Below, piece after piece: positions 1-12,100 of a DNA stretch of 64,000 nucleotides. Positions within the stretch are counted from its first letter, which is position 1. Each line of letters opens with the position of its first letter. Below the pieces are notes generated by a model. That model was not told where the DNA came from. It searched no databases and saw only the letters and a program-made list of their open reading frames with translations. This DNA comes from Bicyclus anynana. Taxonomy: Eukaryota; Arthropoda; Insecta; Lepidoptera; Nymphalidae. The stretch is from assembly GCF_947172395.1 (NCBI RefSeq), contig NC_069109.1, positions 6,333,163-6,397,162 of the forward strand, given 5' to 3'. Position numbers and translations under genes: made by a program.

Positions 1-164
1 CGTCTTCTGAATAAAAAAATATTAAAAGCTAAAATAACACCGTCGAGTTATTCCTGAAAAGAGTGTCCTGAATGTCCTGCGCAGGACATTTAGGGATTGA
101 TTGAGTTAAACATCGGGACGTCCCGCCAAAATCGGGTCGTCCCGCAAAAATCGGGACGCATTAC

Positions 165-3100
165 CTTGTGCAAGGACAGTTCATCAACAGCAGACTCAAT
201 GTCAGCTCGCTCCAGTCTCGGCGACGCGACCGCGCGCACCGAGTTGCTGGAGTCCAGTCTGAAACAATTTTTACACTCAAAGTTGTTCTACTATTAGCAT
301 TGGCGTATCTAGTGTTATCGCCGCGTTGCAACGACTTGCGGTATGGACGGCTTCAGTGTGCTCGTGGCGTTCGAGCCGTCCACATCTCTTGTTGTGTATT
401 TCTTTATACTTGGGATAGGGAGGAGAGTGATTTGAGTGGACAAGGGGAGTGTTTGTTAACAGTCAAAGGATCCTTTAACCCTAAACACATCGTTCACAAG
501 TGCGTGACTTCACTCAAGGTCATTCTCTGCCTTTCTAGGGTCTTTTGGTTACAGTTTGATTTGTTAATTATGTTGTCCTGACAAGTGTTGTGAATCATAA
601 CCTTTGTTCGACATTGGTATTCTTATTTTTGTAATCACTTTTGAGCCTGCTATAACTAGGATTATTTCCTAGATAAGTACGCCCATGTATACACCTATGA
701 ACATAACTATTAAATGTGTTCCCTGTCTACAAAATCACCGAAAAAAGTGAGCCGAATTTATCTACTCCTGAGCGCACATAGCACATTTTTTTACTTATAA
801 TATACTTATGTATATCGCCCCCATAGAGCAAAGTCACCAAATCCCAAAATTCTCATTTTGAGTTATAAATGACATTAAAATCACCATTTTGTTCTCTAAT
901 TAACTGACTAAGAAATTAAATATCACGTGTCTCAAACGGTGAAGGAAAAACATCGAGAGGAAACCTGCATACCAGAGAATTTTCTCAATTCTCTGCGTGT
1001 GTGAAGTCTGCCAAACATTGTACCAGCAATGTAGACAATTGGCCTAACACAAAGCTCACGAAAGCTTCAATAGCTCACCGGTAAGAGCGGTTGGACTCAT
1101 CCGAGGGGTGGTGGTTCGATCCCCGCCCCGTTGGTCTATTGTCGTATCCACTCCTAGCACAGTCTTTGTCGACTAGTTGGAGGGGAATGGGAATATTGGT
1201 CATATTATAAATTTATATTTAAACAACATTGACATTTTTCATTACATACTCGTATCACATTATATCTATAGTTTAATAATAATTCGTCGTTATCAACCCA
1301 TATACGGCTCACTGCTGAGCTCGAGTCTCCACCCAGAATGAGAACGGTTAGGCCAATAGTCCACCACGCTGGCCCAATGCGGATTGGCAGACTTCACATA
1401 CGCAGAGAATTAAGAAATTCTCTGGTATGCAGGTTTCCTCACGATGTTTTCCTTCACCGTTTGAGACACGTGATATTTATTTCCATAAAATGCACACAAC
1501 TGAAAAGTTGGAAGTGCATGCCCCGGACCGGATTCGAACCCACACCCTCCGAAATCGGAGGCAGAGGTCATATCCACTGGGCTATCGCTGCTCTTAATAA
1601 TAATTATTTATTTTAAATTGTAACACATATTTGCTGCTTATTTTAGGATAGTAAATGAATGCATGTGAACGAAATGCGTATGTTGAGATGGATGTGTGGT
1701 GTGACAAGAATAGATAAAATAAGGAATGAGTATATAAGAGGAAGTCTGAAGGTGGCGCCAGTGACAGAAGAATTGAGGAGTAGAAGGTTAGCTTGGTATG
1801 GACATGTAATGCGTAGAGAGGAAAGTCATATTACTAGAAAAATGTTGAATGTGCAAGTGGAAGGTCATAAGAGGAGAGGAAGGCCAAAGAAGAGATGGTT
1901 GGATTGTGTGAAAGAGGACATGTGTGTAAAAGGAGTGTATGATGAGTTGACAAGTAATTGAGACGAATGGAAAAGATTGACATATTTTTCCGACCCCACT
2001 TAAGTGGGATAAGGGTAAGGAGATGATGATGATTTGCTGCTTATTTTAATTTTGTTTATTTGAATGTATTCATATTAGCTGTGACGTCACACGGGTCTCA
2101 GCTGAAAATCAGCGCCGTATATTATGCTTGTATGCACGGCATATGCTGAGCTGTACACCCTTTCTTCTTAAGGATTACAGACAGACATGCTGTCATTAGG
2201 ATAAGGTATTTATTGACTGTCTGTAACTTTTAGATATGAATAAATTTATTTTCTTTCTTTCTTTATATAAAAAACTCATTCTGAGAGGAGACTCATGCTC
2301 AACAGTGAGCCGAATACGTTAGTGATGACTAGCAATTGCCTACCTGAGAGCGGGCAGCACATGGTCCAGCAGTAGCGCATCCTGCTCCCGCTCTGCTGGC
2401 GCCCCCCCCAGCGCAGGAGCTCGCTCTCCCAGCACTGACGTCAGCGCTTCCAGCAGCCACTGGGCGCTCCACCAGCGAGGCGAGACCAACCCTCCGAACC
2501 ACTGGTAAACAAACATTGTTTATTTCAAGAAGAGAATCGCTAGAACTGACCGCTACAGACCGCTTTTGACAGCCTCCGTGGCGCATTGGTATGCACAGTG
2601 GATTTACTTGACGGAGGTCCTGGGTTCGATCCCCGGCTGGGCCGATCGAGGTTTTCTTAATTGGTCCAGGTCTGGCTGGTAGGAGGCTTCGGTCGTGGCT
2701 AGTTACGACCCTACCGACAAAGACGCATGTCGTGTAGAAACCGAAAGGGGTGTGGATTTTCATCCTCCTCCTAACAAGTTAGCCCGTTTCCATCATAGAC
2801 TGCATCATTACTTACTACCAGGTAAGATTGTAGTCAAGGGCTAACTTGTAGATAATAAAAAAAAAACAAAAAAAAAAACAGATTAACCAATTATAGGCAG
2901 ATGAAGCGCAAGGAACGCGACGGTGTCGCCCCGCCAAATACGAAATTAAAAACTAATACATTCTCGAGTCAGTACGATACAGCCGAACTTAGAACCTCCT
3001 CCTTTTTGAAGTTGGGTAAAAACTGTTCACGAGATCCTGGTAGTACACCGGTCCCGCCTCTTCTCTGACGATCCCTTCCAACATTGCACTCCGGAGATCC

Positions 3101-6100
3101 TCGTATCGCCGCATTCCCACAGGACATGGTGGAGGTCCTCCCCCACCAGCTCACAAACACAATCGCCAGTCTCGCTGAAGCATATATCACGCAGGCGCTT
3201 CCAAAAGCAGCCGTGATCAGGAATCAGGAGAACCGTTTCCGTCCTGAAGACCAAAGTCTTCAAGACTTTCTCCCACCACAAAATCGCATGTCACGCTCTC
3301 ACCTGCTGCGCCAAGAGCCTGGCTATCACCTTGGTGTCGCTCAGCATGGACGGCGCCAGCGTGATCAGACCCCAACCCTCGGAGTACTGGGTGCCGCCTT
3401 CCACCACCACGATATCTGTATGAGGAGAAAGAACATCGTGAAGGAAAAACATTCTTAATTCTCTGCGTGTGTAAAGTCTGCCAATCCGCATTGGGCGAAC
3501 GTAGTGGACTATTGGCCTAACCCCTCTCATTCTGAGAGGAGGCTCAGCAGTGAGCCGAATATGGGTTGATAATGAATAAACCTCCACGAGTTCCCAAAAT
3601 AGTGATAGAAAAATAACAACGAAGAGGAGATTTAAACCCACATCTTACTAAACACGGGCATAAGTTTTTTCTGCATATCGTCTCCAAAGAGTAAGAAAAC
3701 CTTTTGTAGGTTTGGGTGTACTCTTCTATAACAAGATCCCCAAGACTGTGATAGCTTTAAGCAATGTGTCAAAAAACATTTACTTAGTCGAGGTTACTAC
3801 AAAATTTACGAGTTCCTTAATAATAAAGATGCTTGGAGGCCGTTGGATCAGCTTCCACCTTCACACAGGAAGTAAAACTATAAGAAATTGTAATGCTGTC
3901 ATCAATTGTAAATTATAATACTGTATGATTTTTTAAAAGAGCAACTGTTGGCGTACTCAGTAATGACGGTATGGTGCTCAGAGTTATTTTCTGTTATAGC
4001 AACAGTTTTCTAAGCGTTATTCACGTTGGGTCATTTCACAGGTAATTGTTGTTCAAGGGCTTGTAGGCTATTAAGATGAAGATGAAGATGAAGACGATGA
4101 CGAATACGACGACGAAAATGATGATGATGATGAAGACAGAAGACTCTTACCGAACTTCGGCAACGGATACGACGTGTTGAGCTCGTACGCGAACAGCTGA
4201 ATCGTCTTCTGCACCCACTCCAGCAGCGGACTGCAAATACATACAAATCTATAGTAATATATAAAGCTGAAGAGTTTGTTTGTTTGATTGAACGCGCTAA
4301 TCTCAGGAACTACTAATCTGATTTGAAAAATTCTTTCAGTGTTAGATAGCCCATTTATCGAGGAAGGCGATAGGCTATAAATTATCCCTGTATTCCTACA
4401 GGAACGGGAATCACGCGGGTGAAACCGCGTCAGCTAGTAGGTTATATTTTATCCCTGTATTCCCACGGGAATGGGAACTATGCTGGTGAAACCGCGGGGC
4501 GTCTGCTAGTATTAACATAAAGGGAGGAAAGGGGAAAGGGTCAACACAAAGGGGAAGGGGAATGAATGAATGAATGAATGATATTTTATTCATGAAAATG
4601 TAGGTTTAACATGATGGTACATATTATAATATAGAATTGAGCCTTTATACATTTTACCATAACTGGTGATTGAATTATCTTAAATAATTAAATACATTTG
4701 AATTAAGAAAAAAAAGAATCTAAATTAATACAATGTCACAATTAGAAAATAATAAGTTAGAAAATGTCCATGACCATAAAATAATCTTGAACGTCATAAT
4801 GACTTTTTTTTTAATAATAATTTATAAATTTTACATTTAAATATTGACCAGGGCATCTCTTTTAGACTATGAGGAAGTTTATTATATATTTTTATTGGCA
4901 TACAAAAAGAACTCTTGGCATATATTGACAATCTTGACTCTAACCACACAATCACTCACCCAGCCTCGTCCAGTATGACCTGCTGGTCGCTGTACAGGCT
5001 GACCTCTGGCGGAGGTAGTGCCAGCTCGTCCGGCGCCTCCGTGGGCTCGGACGCGTTGTGCGAAGGCAGGGGGGGCGCCGCCCTCCTCTGCAGGCGGCAG
5101 ACAGCCAGCGCCATCATGTGGGGGGACATTGGTGGGGACACCGCGAATTCGTCTTGGAGCTGGAATAAACGTCCTATAGATCATACGAGTACGAGTAAGA
5201 CGGCCTCCGTGGCGCAGTGGCATGCGCGGTGGATTTACAAGACGGAGGTCCTGGGTTTGATCCCCGGCTGGGCTGGAGGTTTTCTTAATTGGTCTAGGTC
5301 TGGCTGGAGGCACCCTACCGGCAAAGACGTACGATGCCGTGTAGAAACCGAAAGGGGTGTGGATTTTCATCATTCTCCTAACAAGTTAGCCCGCCTCCAT
5401 CTTACATTGCATCATCACTTACCATCAGGTGAGATTGTAGTCAAGGGCTAACTATAACTAGAGCCTCAATAGCTCAACGGTAAGAGCGGTCGGATTCATC
5501 ACCGAGGGGTGGTGGTTTGATCCCCGCCCCGTTGGACTATTGTCGTACCCACTCTTAATTACAGTCTTTCTCGACTAGTTGGAGGGGAATGGGAATATTG
5601 GTCATATTTAAAAAAATATGGCAAATATTCTTTTTTTTTAAAAAAAAAAACCTACTTTACCTACAATGCCTTTATGGCGCTAATTTTATGATCCATGCTA
5701 ATATCATCTCAGTATTTATAAAACTATTATCCACCTACGACGCCAACTCACCAGTATATGACCCAGGTAGAAGACAGCCTCAGTGGCTTAGCTATCAAGC
5801 ATTGAAAACTCATTAACTTCACGGTGAAAGGACCGGACTCATGGAAAGCTACATTATCATCGAGTAATATTAAAATATAAACTTAACTTACCGCTCAATG
5901 ATATAGAACTACTTTGCAAAACCACGACGCTAACTTATTGCTCTATAACGCTGTGACGCTAAGTTAGCTATTTAGCATTAAAATCTCAATATTTGAACTG
6001 TGACAGGACCGAACTCAATAGAAATCTACATTATCATCGAGTAACATATTTCCATAAACTAGTAGGTAATACACAAATGAAAAAAACGCTAACTTATTGC

Positions 6101-9100
6101 TCTATAACGCTATTATAAGTCATCTATCCAACAATTAGCCTCAAAAGTTCCACGCTAGAGCTGGACTCTGAAGTCATGGGTTAAAACTTCACCCACTAAT
6201 ATGTCTACTAGAAATCTTCAGGATTGATTGAATAGAATAGAATAGAATATATCTTTATTTGTCCACACACGAGTAATAAAATAAAATAAAATAAACAAAC
6301 AGAACATACAAATATCTGGTCGTGGACAAAACAGGTATCCAGATTGCAAGAGAAAGGGAATTAAAGATACTCACCAGTCTATGGCCCAAGTAGAAGCCAG
6401 TCTCCTCAGTGGCCACGATGGGCATGTTAGTCAGCGACATGAGGAACCGGTCCCTCACCACCGTCAGTTTGAAGGTGGCGCGCAGGTGAGGCATGGCCAG
6501 GCACACTAATTTACCGCTCCATGATATACGAGTAAAACTACTTTGCAAAACGACGACGCTAACTTGCTGCTAACGCTATAACGCTAATTTAGCTATCCAA
6601 CATTGAAAACTCATTAATTTCACGCTACTTCCACTCTAAAGCTGGACTCTGGAAGTCATGGACTAAATCCTCACCCGTTATATGTCTAATCCACTAGAAA
6701 TCTTCACGATTGATTGGAAGGGAAATGGAATTAAAAAAACTCACCAGTCTATGGCCCAGGTAAAAGCCAGCCTCCTCAGTGGCCACAATGGGCATGTTGG
6801 TGAGAGACACGTGGAACCGGTCCCGCACCACCGTCAGCTTGAATGTGGCGCGCAGGTGTGGCTCGTCCAGACACGGGAACGCTGATCTTGCGTGAGTCAG
6901 CCAGAAACGGGAGATTGCGCAGCGACTGTGAACGATTTTGACACGTAATGTAATGAACATGTCGGTGAGTGAGTTATTAGATCGCTTAGCAAAATCTACG
7001 TTAATTATGGTGATAATATTAGAATCAGGTTTTCATGTAATTGGGTTATAATTATTTACTGTTCAAATCAATAAGACCGTGAAAGACTGATCACGTGACT
7101 CTCGTCCAATAGCATCGCTACCAATATGGCGGGCGTCTGATACGCTTGACGGAGTGGAGGCGCCCTGCCACACTGTAGCCTGCGGGTTGAGCAGTTCAGT
7201 GTAATCGAGTTCTCAGAATGGATAGTCGTCTTCCATTTGTTATGTTACAATAGTGATAGTGTTTCCGAACTTCAGTGGGTGAGTTATCTATATAGTCCGG
7301 CCATTGCATTGTTAGTTATAAATAAACATATTCTATAATGTATGTTATAGAAACTTCAACATAATCATCATCATTGTCTCTGCTATAAACTGTGACCTTA
7401 GCGCAATTGATATCTGGAGCAGACAGTATGGGCTCAAGGTAAATCCCCTAAAATCTAAGGCCATTATTATTGGTAGTCCTGCCCTCATCTCAAGAGTTGA
7501 TTGGGTAGATCTCCGGCCAGTTTTGTATAATGGTACCACTATTCCTTTTTGTGACACAGTTAAAGATCTTGGGGTACATCTTGATAACCAGTTGTCGTGG
7601 TGCGTGCATGTCAAAGAGTTGAGTAAAAAGATGTTTGCTACTTTTGGCTCACTGAGACGTTTAAGATCATTTTTACCAATTCCTACTAAAGTTATGTTAG
7701 CACATTCTCTTCTTCTTTCGGTTTTAGATTATGCGGACGCGAGCTATCTAAATATAACTGAGGACCAACTCAATAAACTTGAGCGACTTCAAAATCTTGC
7801 TATTCGGTTCATATTTAGCCTACGCAAATATGACCATATTTCTGAATTCCGTCAGAAGCTCAAGTGGCTCCCTATTCGTCGTCGCCGGGATCTGCATGTA
7901 CTTTCACTTTTGTACTGTGTGTTGTTTAATCCAAAATCTCCTGTGTATCTGAAGGAGAAATTTACGTTTCAGGGAGTGCAGTCTGAACTGAGACAGTGTC
8001 GTTTACTAACTCTATGTTTACCCGTGCATAAGACGAAATTTTATAAACATTCTTTCGTTGTGCAAGCCATTAAGTTATGGAATGCTCTCCCTTTAAATAT
8101 ACGGCAATCAAAGACACTGGACATTTTTAAAAATGCCGTAAAGTCTCATTATCTGGTGCAGTAAAGTCGATCTGTATATATTATTTCTTTTCAATATAAG
8201 GTATTTATTAGTATATTTTGATATGTATTTTATTCAATATTGTAGGTATTTGTGTAATATTGTTTATGTATTAGGATGTAAATTATTTGTATGTATGTGT
8301 ATTACTAATACTATGGTTATTTTTGTTTTACGCCACCTGCTGATGTCCTTAAGTTTTCCTAAACCGAAGGTTGCCTGGAAGAAATCGCTACTTAGCGATA
8401 AGGCCGCCTTTTGTATGCTGATCTCTTCCTAATTTGTTTTTTATTTCACTTGTTTTTGTCTTTGTGGTGTGCAAATAAAGTATATTTATCTTTATCTTTA
8501 TCATTATCAACCCATATTCAGCTCACTGCTAAGTTCGAGCCTTCTCCTAGAATGAGAGGGCTTAGTAACTACGCTGACCCAATGCTGTTTGGCAGATTTC
8601 ACACACGCAGAGAATTAAGAAAATTATCTGGTATGCAAGTTTCCTCGTGTTTTCATTCACCCTTTGAGCACACGTGATATTTTATTTCTTAAAATGCATA
8701 CAACTGAAAGTTGGAGGTGCATGCCCCGGACCGGATTCGAATTCATACTCTCCGGAATCGGAGTCAGAGGCTCAATCTTCAACAGCACCACTGTAAAGGG
8801 GACGGATTCATCAGCGAAAGGTTGTGGTTCGATCCCCGTTCGCTGGACTATTATCGTACCCGCTCCTAAAATAGTCTTTTCCGACTAGTTGAAGGGGAAG
8901 AATATTGGTCATTCTTGAAAGCTGATTTAACTGAAATCTTTAAAGCTAAAAGTTTGTCATGTGCTGACAAACGTTAACAAAGCTGCTACCATAAGTAAAA
9001 GTAAACCACTTTGTTTGAATCATAGTAACTTAGGGAAGTAGAAGGTTTTAAGAGTCTAGACTCTCAACTGTCCAAGTAAAAAAAATCATAAAATCCTCTC

Positions 9101-12100
9101 AGTCAAAGTTACTCACTGTCTATGTGTGCCGGCCAAGAAGAAGCCACGCTGTTTGTCGCTACGGTCCAGTTTGGTAATGAAACGCAAACTCAGCGTGTAG
9201 TTATACTTGCGCCGCAGTTTCTCCTGAAAACAAGATACGGTCAATACTTTACTTTGAAATCATTTTATTGTGGAACGATAAGTATCATGCAACGGCGCAA
9301 TTTAAAAAAATAGCACGCTAACATTAAATTTAAAAAAAATATATTGGAGTTTTGTCATATTCTTCTAAGAAAGGAGATGGTCCATTAAGGTCTCTTGTAC
9401 CCCATATCATTAAAATTGAAAAAATACAAGGATTTTATTAAAATCTAAATAAGTAAATAAGTGTAACTAATTAAAAAGAAATAAACAAAATTAAAACCCA
9501 TGTTTTTGAGTTAATTCAGTATTAAAGTAATTATGACATGACAATTGACAGCAAACTTCAAATCCATCCATTATTATCCTTATAGTGTTGCATTTCTTGG
9601 GAGAGAATGAATATCATTTCGAAAGAATCAAAGTTAAAAAATAGTTTCTTTTATATTTTCTTTTATTTCCGCCAGGGTACAATTACTGATTCTGGGCTCC
9701 ATACAATTTTGGACCATCTCCTTTTCACCAGAATTGGGAAGGATTAATTGAAGTTCTATTCCAATTCGTTACCTTAAACTCTATGTAGGTCTGATCAGCG
9801 GGCGGGTAGTCCAACGTCTTAACCACTTTAGGCCCAAACGTGCCACCAGCTCGGAACAGCACGCGTTCTGTCACGTTCATGTCTCGCACATTCAGTACCA
9901 CGAACAACGTGTCGCGGTCCACCTTGAAGTCTATCGACACCTCGCCTGAAAGAGTAATGAGACTTTTGAGAATGTTTGAAACTTATACTTCGCGCGAAGT
10001 TGGATGGTGCGGGTGACAGTTGCCTTATGACGTTTATAATACGTAGTATTATCGTGAATCGTGACAAACTTTTAAGAAACACGAACTGTTACACGCACCA
10101 TATGCACATGGTGGCTAGTTATACGCATGACGTATAATTGGCGCATGTGCCACCATATTCTATAAGCTAACTTTTCGTTTCATCAAAACGGAAAGTTAGC
10201 GTAAGGTTGGATTTTAATCTACCTCCGAAACCGAATATAAGTGTATAGAGTACCAGAACTTCCAATGAAACTTTTGAAAATTTTGACGACCTATCTGCAA
10301 CAGTTGGTAGTGCATCTGTTCTTAACAAACCGATCCTGGGTTCGATACGCTAACTTACCGTTCCATTGAAACGTAAAGTTAGCGTAAAGAGGCAAGGCGT
10401 AGAGGCGCCGTAACGCGTTACGTTATGAAGCGGTTTACCCTCCTATATGAATTTTTAACACTTCGAAACGAGTGGGACTGAAGCTCGCCCTCTCAACGTC
10501 CCTTTGCCTCACCCCAAGTGTGCTTAAAGAAGTTATACTTCAAAAATAACTTACCTCTTAGTTCTCCCGTGGTCAAATTGGGATGTAGCCATAGACTATA
10601 GTGTTTGGGGATCAGAAACGTGGGCAGTCGCGCGCCGCGCCATGGAAACACCATCCCATTGCTGGCTATACGCTCTCTGAAATAGATAAATACGTTCTTC
10701 TTTAAGTGAAAAAAACTCAACACGCTTTAGTCCCAATATAGTCCCTTATAGTCCCTTATAGTCCCTTATAGTCTCTTATAGTCCCCAGTCTTACCACCTT
10801 ACAAGTCCTAATCTATACTTCTATCCACTGAGAAAAATAAGCTACTTAAATGAGCTACTTACGTAAGGAGCTTGCACATTACTATTTACTATAAGGTGCA
10901 GGATACGTACAATAGATGCCGTATACTTAGTAATGACGCTTACTGTAGCGTTTCAAAATTCATTTATTTCAAGTAGGCTCAGTTTACAAGCACTTTTGAT
11001 ACGTCAGTTGACTATTTGTAAAGATTCTACCACTGGTTCGGAAGGCAGGTTCTGCTGAGAAGAAACCGGCAAGAAACTCAACAGTTGCTCTTTTAAAAAC
11101 AAATCATACAATATTATAATTTACAATTGATTACATTACAATTTCCTATAGTTTTACTTCCTGTGTGAAGGTGGAAGCTGATCCAATGGAATCCAAGCAT
11201 CTTTATCATTAAGGAACTCATGAATGGTGTAATAACCTCAACTAAGTAAATGTTTTTTTAACACATTGCTTACCAATGCATTGGCAGGTCAATCACAGTC
11301 TTGGGGGAAAAAAGTCACAAAAAATTGGTTCACCAAGATCATCAGTTGATACACATCCACTGACATAAAAGACAGACGTGATAGCAACTAACCAACGGCC
11401 TGTTGCATTGCATTGTTGCAATTTAGAAGCAACACCATGTTACATTTGGAGCAAGAACTCAACATAGTGCCGGCTATACGCATAATAGTGTCTGATTTGT
11501 TACGTATTATAAGTATGGCGCACCAGGATTTTTTTCTCAGTGTAGTAATCCTACTATCCTACTAATATTATAAAGGCGAAAGTTTGTGTGTAACTGTGAA
11601 AGTGTGTAAGTGTGTGAGTATGTTTGTTCCTCTTTTACGCTGCGGCTACTGAAGCGATTTGGCTGAAATTTGGAATGGAAATAGATTTTACTCTGGATTT
11701 GCGCGGGATTTGTGAATAACTGAATTCCACGCGGATGAAGTCGCGGGCGTCCGCTAGTATTATATGAATAGGTAAAGTTTGTGGTGTCGTACAACTTTTA
11801 TTTTTTTTTTGTTTGTTTTACTCACTTGTTGGCAGCGGTGGCGTTTTCTTCCGACCCCGTGGGAGGTTGACCAGGTAATAGTTCTGCTTCTGCTGCGCAC
11901 GGACAATCTATAAACAAAATAATCAACTGATTAGTTTAGCCTGCTTGAATATGACTTTTGAATTTTGCCTCATAAAAAAACCTGTAATAGAAACGCATCT
12001 TAGTGGGTTAATAACGTCGCGACAAACGCGTCGCCGAGTATACAGGCTAACTTACCGGGTTGTGGAGTGGCGTACACTATCAGCAGCGTGGTGGACAGCA

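Noticed and set aside
1081..1135. tRNA gene candidate with GGTTCGATCCC B-box
   Set aside because: It is the head of SINE-C; repeated with the same body at other places and does not fold into a proper cloverleaf. The same holds for B-boxes in SINE-A, B and D.
2329..2763. 144-codon minus-strand frame
   Set aside because: It joins a SINE-B with an M1 exon read in the wrong frame; the correct frame gives WFGGLVSPRWW.
3027..3281. Further M1 exon between 3303 and 2501
   Set aside because: The frame is a LINE C-terminus (HHVLWEC); exon 3415-3303 joins 2501-2344 directly in phase zero to give LLAQQWFGGLV.
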